A DNA stretch of 64,000 nt, from assembly GCF_039975415.1 (NCBI RefSeq), contig NZ_JBDWHD010000005.1. One strand, 5' to 3'. The position numbers and the translations under genes are program-made. A model generated the notes under the pieces. It worked only from the letters and a program-made list of their open reading frames with translations, made no database searches and was not told the DNA's origin. Of the stretch, positions 9,131 to 18,107 are shown piece by piece (positions within the stretch are counted from its first letter, which is position 1; the number at the start of each line of letters is the position of its first letter). Origin of the DNA: Ascidiaceihabitans sp039975415 (lineage in GTDB: Bacteria; Pseudomonadota; Alphaproteobacteria; Rhodobacterales; Rhodobacteraceae).

Positions 9131-9937
9131 CTACCCTTTGCTGATGTCCGGCGCGTCGACGGCTTTCATACCGACGACATGGTACCCCGCATCGACGTGC
9201 AGGTTTTCGCCTGTGGTGCCAGAGGCCAGATCGGACAAAAGATACAGCGCAGACTTGCCGACGTCTTCGATGGTGACGTTGCGGCGGAGCGGCGAATTGT
9301 ATTCGTTCCACTTCATGATGTAACGAAAATCGCCGATACCGGACGCCGCCAGCGTTTTGATCGGACCCGCTGAAATGGCATTTACCCGGATGCCGTCTTT
9401 GCCCAAATCTTCGGCAAGATACTTAACCGACGCTTCAAGTGCGGCCTTGGCCACACCCATGACATTGTAATGCGGCATGACTTGTTCCGCGCCGTAGTAT
9501 GTCAACGTCAGGGCAGATCCGCCTTCGGACATCATCTTTTCAGCGCGCTGCATGATCGCTGTGAAAGAGAACACAGAAATGTCCATCGTCATCGCGAAAT
9601 TGTCGCGACTGGTGTCGACATAGCGGCCACGCAATTCGTTTTTGTCTGAAAAACCAATGGCATGAACGACAAAGTCCAAGTGATCCCAATGGTCTTTCAG
9701 GCTGTCAAACAGTGCATCCATGGATGTTTCAGAACCAACGTCACAGGGCAGAACGATGTCGCTGCCAAGCTGTGCCGCCAACGGATCAACGCGTTTTTTC
9801 AAAGCGTCACCCTGATACGAGAAGGCCAATTCGGCACCTGCGTCGGAACAGGCTTTGGCGATGCCCCACGCGATTGATTTGTCATTGGCCAATCCCATAA
9901 TCAGCCCGCGCTTTCCCGCCATGATAGTGTTTTGCAT
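9131..9937 (-). CDS. fabI: Enoyl-[acyl-carrier-protein] reductase (NADH)
   Basis: FabI-type short-chain dehydrogenase that reduces enoyl-ACP in the last step of each fatty-acid elongation cycle. The nucleotide-binding N-terminus reads GLIMGLANDKSIAWGIAKA, and the catalytic Tyr and Lys are in YNVMGVAKAALEASVKYLAEDLG. I chose the ATG at 9937 (MQNTIMAGKRG) because GGGGAC lies just upstream of it; a GTG four codons earlier (9949) is in frame but would place that Shine-Dalgarno inside the gene. The protein is then 268 residues, normal for FabI. It is divergent from pdxH across about 165 bp. Confidence 0.96.
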   Translation of the reverse strand: MQNTIMAGKRGLIMGLANDKSIAWGIAKACSDAGAELAFSYQGDALKKRVDPLAAQLGSDIVLPCDVGSETSMDALFDSLKDHWDHLDFVVHAIGFSDKNELRGRYVDTSRDNFAMTMDISVFSFTAIMQRAEKMMSEGGSALTLTYYGAEQVMPHYNVMGVAKAALEASVKYLAEDLGKDGIRVNAISAGPIKTLAASGIGDFRYIMKWNEYNSPLRRNVTIEDVGKSALYLLSDLASGTTGENLHVDAGYHVVGMKAVDAPDISKG

Positions 9938-10103
9938 GCCTGTCCCCACTTTTATTACCGATTGTTCCCGGATGCGTCGTTTTGACCAATACGGTAATGC
10001 GATAAGAGCATCAAGTTTCCTAATAGCTTTAGGCTACCGTCAGGTAAGGCTTGTAGTACACTAGGGCGTGAAATAACGGCACATCGGTCAAACAGGAGCG
10101 GCT

Positions 10104-10709
10104 ATGACAGAGCGTAAAGGTAAATTTGCAGGCGACGACCCCTTTGTGATTGCACAAAAGTGGTTGGCAGAAGCCCAAGACAGCGAACTGAACGACCCGA
10201 ATGCAATAGCGTTAAGCACCGTAGACGCCTCCGGATTGCCAAATGCGCGCATGGTCTTGCTGAAAGACATCGAAGCCGGAGCGTTTGTGTTTTACACCAA
10301 CTATACATCTGCCAAAGCACAGGAACTGGACAGCGCGGGCAAAGCTGCCTTTGTGATGCACTGGAAGTCGCTGCGCCGCCAAATTCGTGTACGCGGTCTG
10401 GTCGAAAAGGAAGACGGGCCATCAGCCGATGCGTATTACGCCTCGCGGTCCCTTAAAAGTCGCTTGGGGGCTTGGGCTTCGGATCAAAGCAAACCGCTTA
10501 GCAGCCGCACCGCGTTGGTGGCCAAAGTTGCCAAAGTCACAGCCACGCATGGCACCAATCCCAAACGACCACCCTTTTGGGGCGGTTACCGCATTACGCC
10601 ACTTGAGATAGAATTCTGGGCAGACGGAGATCACAGGTTGCATGACCGGTTTGTCTGGCGCCGTGAAAATACCGACCTTCCATGGGCGATAGATCGCCTA
10701 AATCCCTGA
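10104..10709 (+). CDS. pdxH: Pyridoxamine 5'-phosphate oxidase
   Basis: FMN-dependent oxidase of 201 residues that makes pyridoxal phosphate from pyridoxine or pyridoxamine phosphate. Typical blocks are NAIALSTVDASGLPNARMVLLK, VFYTNYTSAKAQEL, RQIRVRGLVEKE and the C-terminal WRRENTDLPWAIDRLNP. The AGGAG at 10093-10097 is well placed before the ATG. Several PLP enzymes in this window (SufS, two aminotransferases) use its product. It is divergent from fabI and stands alone; an imperfect inverted repeat follows its stop (10709-10728). Confidence 0.96.
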   Translation: MTERKGKFAGDDPFVIAQKWLAEAQDSELNDPNAIALSTVDASGLPNARMVLLKDIEAGAFVFYTNYTSAKAQELDSAGKAAFVMHWKSLRRQIRVRGLVEKEDGPSADAYYASRSLKSRLGAWASDQSKPLSSRTALVAKVAKVTATHGTNPKRPPFWGGYRITPLEIEFWADGDHRLHDRFVWRRENTDLPWAIDRLNP

Positions 10710-10728
10710 ATTTCACGTATCGTGAATT
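10709..10728 (+). terminator. Inverted repeat after pdxH
   Basis: AATTTCACG and CGTGAATT face each other across three bases directly at the pdxH stop. The 3' side is AT-rich but has no long T run, so this could be a weak terminator or only a stabilising hairpin. Confidence 0.35.
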
Positions 10729-10841
10729 GCAGCTTATTGTTTTGTATGGTTTTTTTCAGCTTGAATGTTTAATCAAAAATCGCGCAAGACTATGCGTTAG
10801 AGATTGTGCCACTTTATTGGCAAATGAATGAAAGATATACT

Positions 10842-11375
10842 GTGTCCAACGAAGAAAATACCACGGACCAGATTGCAGGCCTTGTTAAATGGTTTGACCC
10901 CGTAAAGGGTTTTGGATTTGTCGTCGCGGACCAAGGTGGGCCCGATATCCTGTTACATGTGAATGTGCTGCGCAATTTTGGCCAAAGCTCTGTCGCTGAC
11001 GGGGCGCGCATAACTGTAGATGTCCAAAATACCGACCGCGGCGTGCAAGCCGTCGGAATTATCAGTATTGAACCGCCTGAAGGAGACGGCACAGCAAACC
11101 TGTCTGACATCGCAGAGCTGGACGCCGATACAGTGGCCGATGCGCCGCTGGAACCGGGCAGGGTCAAATGGTTCGACAAGGGCAAGGGCTTTGGATTCGC
11201 CAATATCTTTGCGCGTGAAGAAGATGTTTTCCTGCATGTTGAAGTGCTGCGCAGATCAGGGCTTTCTGATTTGCAACCCGGCGAGGCCCTTGCAATGCGC
11301 GTCATAGACGGCAAACGTGGTAAGATGGCGGCTGAAGTTCACGCCTGGGAAGTTGCATTACACAAGGACACCTGA
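10842..11375 (+). CDS. Double cold-shock-domain protein
   Basis: A cytoplasmic nucleic-acid-binding protein with two cold-shock domains. The first contains GLVKWFDPVKGFGFVVAD and the second GRVKWFDKGKGFGFANIF, each with the RNP1-type KGFGF core; an acidic linker (IAELDADTVADAP) joins them. I prefer the GTG at 10842, which has GAAAGA six bases upstream; longer starts at 10806 (GTG) and 10824 (ATG) are in frame but lack a good ribosome site. That gives about 177 residues. The second RNP2 region is less standard (EEDVFLHVEVL). It ends two bases before the DUF192 gene, so the two are translated together. Confidence 0.93.
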   Translation: MSNEENTTDQIAGLVKWFDPVKGFGFVVADQGGPDILLHVNVLRNFGQSSVADGARITVDVQNTDRGVQAVGIISIEPPEGDGTANLSDIAELDADTVADAPLEPGRVKWFDKGKGFGFANIFAREEDVFLHVEVLRRSGLSDLQPGEALAMRVIDGKRGKMAAEVHAWEVALHKDT

Positions 11376-11377
11376 TT

Positions 11378-11851
11378 GTGCGGTATATTCTGTCTGCTTT
11401 GGCTCTGACTGTTGTTTTTCTATCTACAGGCGGGGCAGGGTATGCAGAATGTCGTGCTGATACTGTGTATCTTCGCGGCGATTGGGGGCAGGCGCGATTC
11501 AGCGTCGATGTGGCCGACACTTTTGAAACTCAAAGTCGCGGTTTGATGTTTGTGGAAGAGATGCCTTTGTCCAAGGGCATGTTGTTTGTCTACGACCGTC
11601 CAAAATCGTTGTCATTTTGGATGCGCAACACACTGATTCCTTTGGATATGGTCTTCGTCGATCCGTTTGGCGTTGTGAAGCACATCCACTCGAATGCGAT
11701 TCCCCAAGACCTGACCCCGATCCACGGTGGCGACGGGCTTGTCGCCGTTCTTGAGATCAACGGCGGTTTGGCCAAGCAGCTTGGCATTACGGTTGGATCT
11801 GAAATGCGGCATCCTTCTTTTGTGAAATCTCTGGCCGCTTGGCCCTGTTAG
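11378..11851 (+). CDS. DUF192-family exported protein
   Basis: A 157-residue protein starting at GTG, two bases after the cold-shock gene. An N-terminal signal sequence (RYILSALALTVVFLSTGGAGYA) is followed by the DUF192 core: SRGLMFVEEMPLSKGMLFVY, FWMRNTLIPLDMVFVD and GVVKHIHSNAIPQDLTP. The biochemical function of DUF192 is not established. The pairing with a double cold-shock protein and a following tRNA-Pro recurs in roseobacters, which I know from the group rather than from this sequence. Confidence 0.9.
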   Translation: MRYILSALALTVVFLSTGGAGYAECRADTVYLRGDWGQARFSVDVADTFETQSRGLMFVEEMPLSKGMLFVYDRPKSLSFWMRNTLIPLDMVFVDPFGVVKHIHSNAIPQDLTPIHGGDGLVAVLEINGGLAKQLGITVGSEMRHPSFVKSLAAWPC

Positions 11852-12000
11852 GCGGGTTGTGCGGCCATGGCGCAGGGGCTTTCATCGTTCCAATTGAATG
11901 CCACAGCGCACAAGTGAGATAAAATCGAATTGGGGTACCTTTGATGTACTTTAAGGGCTTTTCAAATCAGAACACGCGGTCTAAAGAGACGCACATGGTT

Positions 12001-12077
<77 letters not shown>

Positions 12078-12115
12078 TATATAACCAGTCCGACACCCAT
12101 AGGACTGCGACGCAA

Positions 12116-12157
12116 ACAGGCGCTACATCTACATGTAGCGCCTGTTGTCGTTTTGAT
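12116..12157 (+). terminator. Strong hairpin terminator after tRNA-Pro
   Basis: A perfect 13-bp stem (ACAGGCGCTACAT, positions 12116-12128, with 12133-12145) encloses a 4-base loop. A moderately T-rich tail (TGTCGTTTTG) follows. It probably ends the tRNA-Pro transcript. Confidence 0.8.
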
Positions 12158-12342
12158 CATTTAAATCTCAACATCTTGTGTTTCGTACGCCAGCGGCTGC
12201 AGTGATTCCTTTGATCGGTGGGGCGTAGACCGTCGGATTCGTTGCAATTGGTTGCATCTTGGTCACCATATTTAGGGCCCGCATCGTAAGGTCTACAAAA
12301 TATTGATTTAGCAAATTCCGTCCACAGTCATGGTCGTTAACT

Positions 12343-12351
12343 TGTGGATAA
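12343..12351 (-). promoter_or_regulatory. DnaA-box match upstream of nrdJ
   Basis: TGTGGATAA, the complement of the consensus DnaA box TTATCCACA. A single 9-mer occurs by chance roughly once per 130 kb on either strand, so the match is suggestive only. DnaA control of ribonucleotide reductase genes is known in Escherichia coli. Confidence 0.35.
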
Positions 12352-12587
12352 CTTCATCGGATGGTTCACAAATTAGGGCTAAACTGGCCCAAACATTCAC
12401 AAAACTGTGACCCGATACTGGGGGTAAAAATCCTTAACATTTATTAACGTTAACGAAGTGAATCGGGCACCCACGTGACCCCCTGTTTCATCTTGTTTGG
12501 TCAAGGGTGTTTGTTGTTAAAAAAGTGCAAAAAGAGCGTTGACCGGATGGGTGCAGATACGTCAAGTTGTGTAAACCAACCAACGCA

Positions 12588-12603
12588 CTACTAGATTTAG
12601 TGA
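12588..12603. promoter_or_regulatory. NrdR-like box upstream of nrdJ
   Basis: CTACTAGATTTAGTGA has the ACTA-N4-TAGT core of NrdR boxes (consensus ACACTATATATAGTGT) about 190 bp before the nrdJ start. A further inverted CACTA at 12608-12612 overlaps the same array. NrdR normally binds two boxes about three helical turns apart, and I did not find a clear second box, so this is tentative. Confidence 0.4.
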
Positions 12604-12789
12604 TTAACACTAAGCAGGACGTTGGAACGGTAGGGACGGCAAAAAGCTTCGGTTTTCCAAATTGAACTGGCTGTGCAGCGTGACATGCGTTGCGTGCAGC
12701 GTCGATTTTTGCGCCCAAACGACTGAGGTGGGGGGCCCGCAACGCCGGGGCTGCCAAAAAAATTGAAACGCTTGTGATGAGGCAGCGCT

Positions 12790-15700
12790 ATGAAGATTGA
12801 AAGAACATTCACGACAGCCGGGCAGGACGCTTACGCATCCTTGGATTTCGTGTCCACAGTGTCGGAAATCCGCAATCCTGATGGTACAATCGTGTTTCAC
12901 CTCGACAACGTTGAGGTGCCGGCCAAATGGAGCCAGGTCGCGTCAGATGTCATCGCGCAAAAATACTTCCGCAAAGCAGGCGTTCCAAGCCGTTTGAAGA
13001 AAGTTAAAGAAAAAGACGTTCCCGAATTCCTGTGGCGCTCTGTTCCAGATGGCGACGATGTCGAGTTCACAGGCGAAACATCTTCCAAGCAAGTGTTCGA
13101 CCGCCTTGCAGGTGCGTGGGCGTATTGGGGCTGGAAAGGTGGCTACTTCACCACCGAAGCCGACGCACAGGCCTACTACGACGAGATGCGCCACATGCTG
13201 GCCTCGCAGCGCGCAGCACCAAACAGCCCGCAGTGGTTCAACACAGGGCTGCACTGGGCTTACGGCATCGATGGTCCGGCCCAAGGCCACCACTATGTCG
13301 ATTACAAGACAGGCAAATTGACTGCGTCCAAATCATCCTACGAACACCCACAGCCCCACGCCTGCTTCATCCAGTCCGTGTCCGACGATCTGGTCAACGA
13401 CGGTGGCATCATGGATTTGTGGGTGCGTGAAGCGCGTTTGTTCAAATACGGCTCTGGCACAGGCACCAACTTCTCGTCCTTGCGGGCAGCGGGCGAAAAT
13501 CTGTCCGGTGGTGGTAAATCCTCTGGCCTCATGGGTTTCCTGAAAATCGGTGACCGTGCAGCAGGGGCCATCAAGTCCGGTGGCACAACACGTCGCGCGG
13601 CCAAGATGGTGATCGTCGATGCGGATCACCCCGATATCGAAGACTTCATCAACTGGAAGGTGCTGGAAGAGCAGAAAGTGGCGTCCATCGTCGCAGGCTC
13701 CAAAATGCACGAGCAAAAGCTGAACCTGATCTTTGACGCGATCAAAGCATGGGACGGCGCCGAGGCAGACGCCTACGATCCAAAGACCAACCCACAGCTG
13801 AAAGACGCCGTGCGTGCCGCTAAAAAGGTTGCGATCCCAGAGACATACGTGAAACGCGTGCTGGATTACGCAAAGCAGGGCCACACATCCATCGAATTCC
13901 CGACGTATGACACGGATTGGGATTCCGAAGCTTACAATTCTGTCTCCGGCCAAAACTCCAACAACTCTATCCGCGTGACAAACGCCTTCCTGACGGCCGT
14001 TGAAAAAGACGCAGACTGGGAATTGGTCAACCGTACAAACGGCAAAGTACACAAGGTCATCAAAGCGCGTGATCTGTGGGAACAAGTCGGCCACGCCGCA
14101 TGGGCCTGTGCCGATCCAGGCATCCAATACCACGACACCGTGAACGAATGGCACACATGCCCTGAAGACGGCGAAATCCGCGGATCAAACCCGTGTTCCG
14201 AATACATGTTCCTTGACGACACCGCCTGTAACCTTGCGTCCATGAACCTGCTGACCTTCTTGAAAGACGGCCAGTTCCAAGTGGAAGACTACATGCACGC
14301 CTCGCGTCTGTGGACTGTGACGCTGGAAATCTCGGTGATGATGGCGCAGTTCCCGTCCAAAGCGATTGCGCAGCGGTCTTATGACTTCCGCACGCTGGGT
14401 CTGGGTTATGCGAACATCGGCGGCTTGCTGATGAACATGGGCTATTCCTATGACAGCGACGAAGGCCGCGCCTTGTGTGGCGCGTTGACCGCGATCATGA
14501 CAGGCGTTGCATATGCGACATCTGCTGAAATGGCAGGCGAGCTTGGCCCGTTCCCGGGTTACAAAAAGAACGCCGACCACATGCTGCGGGTCATGCGCAA
14601 CCATCGCAACGCATCTTATGGCGCGAAAGAAGGCTATGAAGCATTGGCCGTGAAACCCGTGCCATTGGACCACGCCAACTGCCCGGATGCCCGTCTGATT
14701 GATCTGGCAATGTCCACATGGGACGAGGCGCTTGCTTTGGGTGAAAAGAACGGCTACCGAAACGCGCAAACTTCTGTGATCGCACCAACAGGCACGATCG
14801 GTCTGGTGATGGATTGCGACACGACAGGGATCGAGCCTGACTTTGCGCTGGTGAAATTCAAGAAGCTTGCGGGCGGCGGCTACTTCAAGATCATCAACCA
14901 ATCCGTGCCAGCGGCTTTGGAAAAGCTGGGCTACGGGTCGGCGCAGATCGAAGAAATCGTATCCCACGCCGTGGGCCACGGCAGCATCGGCAACGCGCCG
15001 GGCATCAACCACACGTCCTTAATGGGGCATGGGTTTGGACCAAATGAGCTGGCCAAAGTGGACGCGGCGCTGGAATCAGCTTTCGACATCCGCTTTGTCT
15101 TCAACCAATGGACCTTGGGCGAAGAGTTCTGCACGCAAGTGCTTGGTATACCAACGGAAAAGCTGAACGATCCAACCTTCGATCTGCTAAAATCCTTGGG
15201 CTTCTCCAAGGCGGACATCGAGGCAGCCAACAACCACGTTTGTGGCACAATGACCGTTGAAGGTGCGCCGCATCTGAAAGAACATCATTACAGCATCTTT
15301 GACTGCGCCAACCCGTGCGGCAAAACCGGCAAGCGTTACTTGTCCGTGAACAGCCACATCCACATGATGGCCGCGGCACAATCCTTCATCTCGGGTGCGA
15401 TTTCCAAAACGATCAACATGCCAAACGATGCAACGATCGAAGACTGCCAGAAAGCCTATGAACTGTCATGGTCGTTGGGTGTAAAAGCGAACGCTTTGTA
15501 CCGCGATGGTTCCAAACTGTCCCAGCCTTTGGCGGCAGCTTTGGTCGAAGACGACGACGACGCGCAGGAAACACTGGAAAGCGGTTCCATGCACGAAAAG
15601 GCCACAGTTCTGGCCGAAAAGATCGTCGAAAAGGTAATCATCAAGGAAATCGTCAAGTCGCACCGCGAAAAGATGCCAGAGCGCCGCAAAGGCTACACCC

Positions 15701-16470
15701 AAAAAGCCATCGTGGGCGGGCACAAAGTGTACCTGCGCACAGGTGAATACCAAGACGGCAATCTGGGCGAGATCTTCATCGACATGCACAAAGAAGGTGC
15801 AGGCTTCCGGGCGATGATGAACAACTTTGCCATCGCTGTGTCCGTGGGTCTGCAATACGGTGTGCCTTTGGAGGAATTTGTCGACGCCTTCACCTTCACC
15901 AAATTCGAACCAGCCGGCATGGTGCAAGGCAACGACAGCATCAAGAATGCGACCTCAATCCTTGATTACATCTTCCGCGAACTGGCCGTGTCCTATCTGG
16001 ACCGCACCGATCTGGCGCATGTCCAACCCGAAGGCGCGTCATTTGACAGCCTTGGGCGCGGCGAAGAAGAGGGCGTCAGCAACGTCTCCGAGATTTCGGA
16101 AACAGCGGCCAGCAAGTCCTTGGAAGTGCTGAAACAAATCAGCTCAACGGGCTATCTGCGCAAGCGTTTGCCGCAAGATCTTGTGGTTCTGCAAGGAGGC
16201 ATGGCCGAAGCAGGCATGAGTGATCCTGTGGGTGCATTGGAAACTCTGGTGCCGGAAATCGCCACAGCCGCCGTCGTTTCGGGTGGTGGGGCAACGGCTG
16301 TCAGTTCTGGAACCGTCAGTTCCGGCTCAATCAAAATGGACGCACGGGTCAAAGCCAAAATGCAAGGCTATGAGGGCGAAGCCTGTGGCGAATGTGGCAA
16401 CTACACGTTGGTGCGCAACGGCACCTGCATGAAGTGCAATACATGCGGTGGCACTTCGGGCTGCAGCTGA
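12790..16470 (+). CDS. nrdJ: Vitamin B12-dependent ribonucleotide reductase (class II)
   Basis: A 1,226-residue adenosylcobalamin-dependent ribonucleotide reductase that makes deoxyribonucleotides without oxygen or a small subunit. Recognisable blocks are NSPQWFNTGLHWAYG, ACFIQSVSDDLVNDGGIMDL, the active-site NPCSEYMFLDDTACNLAS near residue 465, SVIAPTGTIGLVMDCD, and a C-terminal zinc/thiol tail with CGECGNYT...CMKCNTCGGTSGC used for re-reduction. The length matches the long alphaproteobacterial NrdJ type. The ATG has GAGG nearby upstream. No nrdAB is seen here. It depends on corrinoid supply; cobK is at 44345-45082. Confidence 0.97.
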   Translation: MKIERTFTTAGQDAYASLDFVSTVSEIRNPDGTIVFHLDNVEVPAKWSQVASDVIAQKYFRKAGVPSRLKKVKEKDVPEFLWRSVPDGDDVEFTGETSSKQVFDRLAGAWAYWGWKGGYFTTEADAQAYYDEMRHMLASQRAAPNSPQWFNTGLHWAYGIDGPAQGHHYVDYKTGKLTASKSSYEHPQPHACFIQSVSDDLVNDGGIMDLWVREARLFKYGSGTGTNFSSLRAAGENLSGGGKSSGLMGFLKIGDRAAGAIKSGGTTRRAAKMVIVDADHPDIEDFINWKVLEEQKVASIVAGSKMHEQKLNLIFDAIKAWDGAEADAYDPKTNPQLKDAVRAAKKVAIPETYVKRVLDYAKQGHTSIEFPTYDTDWDSEAYNSVSGQNSNNSIRVTNAFLTAVEKDADWELVNRTNGKVHKVIKARDLWEQVGHAAWACADPGIQYHDTVNEWHTCPEDGEIRGSNPCSEYMFLDDTACNLASMNLLTFLKDGQFQVEDYMHASRLWTVTLEISVMMAQFPSKAIAQRSYDFRTLGLGYANIGGLLMNMGYSYDSDEGRALCGALTAIMTGVAYATSAEMAGELGPFPGYKKNADHMLRVMRNHRNASYGAKEGYEALAVKPVPLDHANCPDARLIDLAMSTWDEALALGEKNGYRNAQTSVIAPTGTIGLVMDCDTTGIEPDFALVKFKKLAGGGYFKIINQSVPAALEKLGYGSAQIEEIVSHAVGHGSIGNAPGINHTSLMGHGFGPNELAKVDAALESAFDIRFVFNQWTLGEEFCTQVLGIPTEKLNDPTFDLLKSLGFSKADIEAANNHVCGTMTVEGAPHLKEHHYSIFDCANPCGKTGKRYLSVNSHIHMMAAAQSFISGAISKTINMPNDATIEDCQKAYELSWSLGVKANALYRDGSKLSQPLAAALVEDDDDAQETLESGSMHEKATVLAEKIVEKVIIKEIVKSHREKMPERRKGYTQKAIVGGHKVYLRTGEYQDGNLGEIFIDMHKEGAGFRAMMNNFAIAVSVGLQYGVPLEEFVDAFTFTKFEPAGMVQGNDSIKNATSILDYIFRELAVSYLDRTDLAHVQPEGASFDSLGRGEEEGVSNVSEISETAASKSLEVLKQISSTGYLRKRLPQDLVVLQGGMAEAGMSDPVGALETLVPEIATAAVVSGGGATAVSSGTVSSGSIKMDARVKAKMQGYEGEACGECGNYTLVRNGTCMKCNTCGGTSGCS

Positions 16471-16539
16471 AATTCACCTCTCCGATCCGGAGATGTGTAG
16501 GGGGTCGGCTCCATGCAAATGACCGACCCCCGACGAATT

Positions 16540-16750
16540 AGGAAATTCTTTGAGTTTCCGCAGTAACAGGGTGGGGCGCGACTGTAGTCCTTCCCACCTT
16601 ATACGGGGGCCTTCTTTTAGGTCTCTGGTACACGGGGCGGGTGCGCTCGCCCCTAACGACGTCTAGGCCGCAGGCAAAAAAATTCCGAGCGGTTAACATA
16701 GTGAGCTTAGACGGCGAAACTAATGGGGGGACTTCGGTCCTCCCTTTTTT
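16540..16750 (+). ncRNA. Candidate small structured RNA
   Basis: Three local stems are visible: GGAAA/TTTCC, GGTGGG/CCCACC enclosing GACT/AGTC, and GGGGCG/CGCCCC. They precede a canonical intrinsic terminator at 16725-16750. No open frame with a ribosome site fits. I could not match it to tmRNA, 6S RNA, SRP RNA or RNase P by their conserved cores. It could instead be a long nrdJ 3' untranslated region; the 5' end is a guess. Confidence 0.4.
16725..16750 (+). terminator. Intrinsic terminator with UUCG loop
   Basis: GGGGGGAC and GTCCTCCC (one G-U pair) close a TTCG tetraloop, followed by six Ts. This is a textbook Rho-independent terminator. It ends either nrdJ readthrough or the candidate small RNA. 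Confidence 0.9.
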
Positions 16751-16885
16751 CTTGTGTTGTGCATTGATGGCTGTTTCCGGGTTTGGGTGTCCCCATCTTT
16801 CTTTTCAGCGGCTAAAAGCCAGCGCTCTAACTGATCCTTAAGGCTCAGGCTGTAAACGGCATGGATCACAGCAATCAGAGCGCCT

Positions 16886-17359
16886 ATGCCACAACGCCGT
16901 AAACCGTCCATGCATCATATTCCGGCCTACGAAGATGCTGGGTTGTTCAAGAATACTGTGTCACCCATCGATGTGGAGTTGGTGCCGCAAATGCAGCGTA
17001 ATGCGCGACAGGATTTGGTGGTACGCGGTTTTTTGCAGGATCGGTCGATTGATGTGGTGTTTGCGGGACGCCGTGCCAAACAAGTGGCGCCTTTGGAAAC
17101 GCATCTGTCCGCGATGGTCGCGCATGCGCGGCGGTGGGCACAGGGGCAGGGGCTTGGAAAATCGGTTGATGTGGAAAGCCTACGTTTACCACTGCGCATC
17201 GAAGGTGCGTTTCGGCCAAAATTTTCGCGTGACGTGTCAGGCTGGGAAACCCGTGCCTATCAAATCATGGTATCGCGTTGGACGATGATTGACGCGGTCG
17301 GAAATATTACAGTGTTCGGCACGCAACCTGTCATTTCAGCGGCCAAAACCCCGCGTTAA
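16886..17359 (+). CDS. Hypothetical protein
   Basis: A 157-residue basic protein without signal peptide or membrane segment and without a family I recognise. It starts with a basic patch (MPQRRKPSMHHIPAY) and has conserved-looking hydrophobic and charged alternation throughout, including RLPLRIEGAFRPKFSRDVSGWETRAYQI, which reads as an ordered domain of mixed strands. No strong Shine-Dalgarno precedes the ATG, so the exact start is uncertain. It lies downstream of the nrdJ-associated terminator and converges on the FkbM methyltransferase with a 14-bp gap. Confidence 0.65.
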   Translation: MPQRRKPSMHHIPAYEDAGLFKNTVSPIDVELVPQMQRNARQDLVVRGFLQDRSIDVVFAGRRAKQVAPLETHLSAMVAHARRWAQGQGLGKSVDVESLRLPLRIEGAFRPKFSRDVSGWETRAYQIMVSRWTMIDAVGNITVFGTQPVISAAKTPR

Positions 17360-17373
17360 CGGGCGTGTACAGT

Positions 17374-18030
17374 TCAGCCGGTTTTTACGGACCACTGTTC
17401 CCAAACAAACGGGTATTCCCAATCGCAACTGTGGGTGACAGCCAAGCCTGCGCGAATTTCGTCCCGCACAGGACTGAAACGGGGCTCAAACAGATGGAAC
17501 TGAACCTGAAGTGTCCCAATACGCGCCATGATCCCGCTATCGATCAGCGCGGGAAGCAGATCGTATTCTCCACCTTCGATGTTCATCTTCGCCAATGCGA
17601 TGTCGGGAATGTCGTTGTCAGCAAAGAACCGGTCAAGGCTGCGAATTTCGGCTTCAAATGCAGTGGCGTGATCGGCCACAGCAGAAGACGCGTCGCCTGC
17701 ATCCGAAAGCGTCAGGTGGCCGTCTTCAGCACCCAAAGCAAAGCTGTGGACGTGAACATTGTCACGATTTGCAAACTGGTCATGCAATGACTTTGCAAAT
17801 CCCGGATGGGGTTCAAAAACATGAACGATGGCCTCGGGTTGCGACCGCAAAACATCTTCGGTCCACGCGCCCACATATCCGCCAAAGTCAAACACAACAG
17901 CGCCCGCGGACAAGTCATAGCGTTCCAGACGGGCTTGGCCTTTGTCACGCTTCCAGGCCTTGTAGGCGTCATGAAACACGCCTTTCCAAGGATTGCGACG
18001 GCGGTCGAGCCAGCGTTTGAGTGAGGCCAT
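17374..18030 (-). CDS. FkbM-family methyltransferase
   Basis: A 218-residue SAM-dependent O-methyltransferase of the FkbM type. SAM-binding motif I is VVFDFGGYVGAWTEDVL (about residues 45-61), followed by HVFEPHPGF, and KMNIEGGEYDLLPAL is the hallmark post-II motif of the family. Members methylate sugars, polyketides or glycans; the substrate here cannot be deduced. A basic, Trp-rich start (MASLKRWLDRRRNPW) precedes the fold. It is a single leftward gene; no glycan cluster surrounds it. Confidence 0.88.
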   Translation of the reverse strand: MASLKRWLDRRRNPWKGVFHDAYKAWKRDKGQARLERYDLSAGAVVFDFGGYVGAWTEDVLRSQPEAIVHVFEPHPGFAKSLHDQFANRDNVHVHSFALGAEDGHLTLSDAGDASSAVADHATAFEAEIRSLDRFFADNDIPDIALAKMNIEGGEYDLLPALIDSGIMARIGTLQVQFHLFEPRFSPVRDEIRAGLAVTHSCDWEYPFVWEQWSVKTG

Positions 18031-18107
18031 GGGGTATTTCCTTCAAAACTTGACCTTGGTTAGCGGTCCATGGCCTGCGGTTCAAGCGCTGGCGAGTGCA
18101 TTGTGTG

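Larger units (their letters stand above)
12158..12789. promoter_or_regulatory. Long non-coding region upstream of nrdJ
   Basis: No convincing gene lies in this 630-bp stretch. It holds a perfect DnaA box (12343-12351), three TTAA elements close together (12434-12453), an NrdR-like box (12588-12603) and overlapping inverted CACTA/TAGTG half-sites running to 12612. I looked for the conserved boxes of a cobalamin riboswitch because nrdJ is B12-dependent, but did not see them. Length and content suggest a heavily regulated promoter and leader for nrdJ. Confidence 0.55.
16471..16885. other. Structured non-coding region after nrdJ
   Basis: No credible gene. A 9-bp hairpin (GGGGGTCGG at 16500-16508 with CCGACCCCC at 16523-16531, 14-base loop, no T tail) follows nrdJ. 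A compact series of further hairpins then runs to a strong UUCG terminator ending at 16750. The remaining 135 bp before the next gene shows nothing recognisable. Confidence 0.6.

Noticed and set aside
12434..12453. CtrA binding site
   Set aside because: TTAA motifs are spaced by six and two bases, not the seven of the CtrA consensus, so it is not called as a site.
12158..12789. Cobalamin riboswitch upstream of nrdJ
   Set aside because: Expected because the enzyme needs B12, but the conserved B12-box and surrounding core motifs were not found.
16540..16750. tmRNA, 6S RNA, SRP RNA or RNase P RNA
   Set aside because: No tag-peptide frame, tRNA-like ends, GGAA/AGCA SRP loop or RNase P core could be found; kept only as an unassigned candidate RNA.
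16641..16841. A 66-codon frame across the UUCG terminator
   Set aside because: It runs through the terminator hairpin and T-run and lacks a ribosome site.
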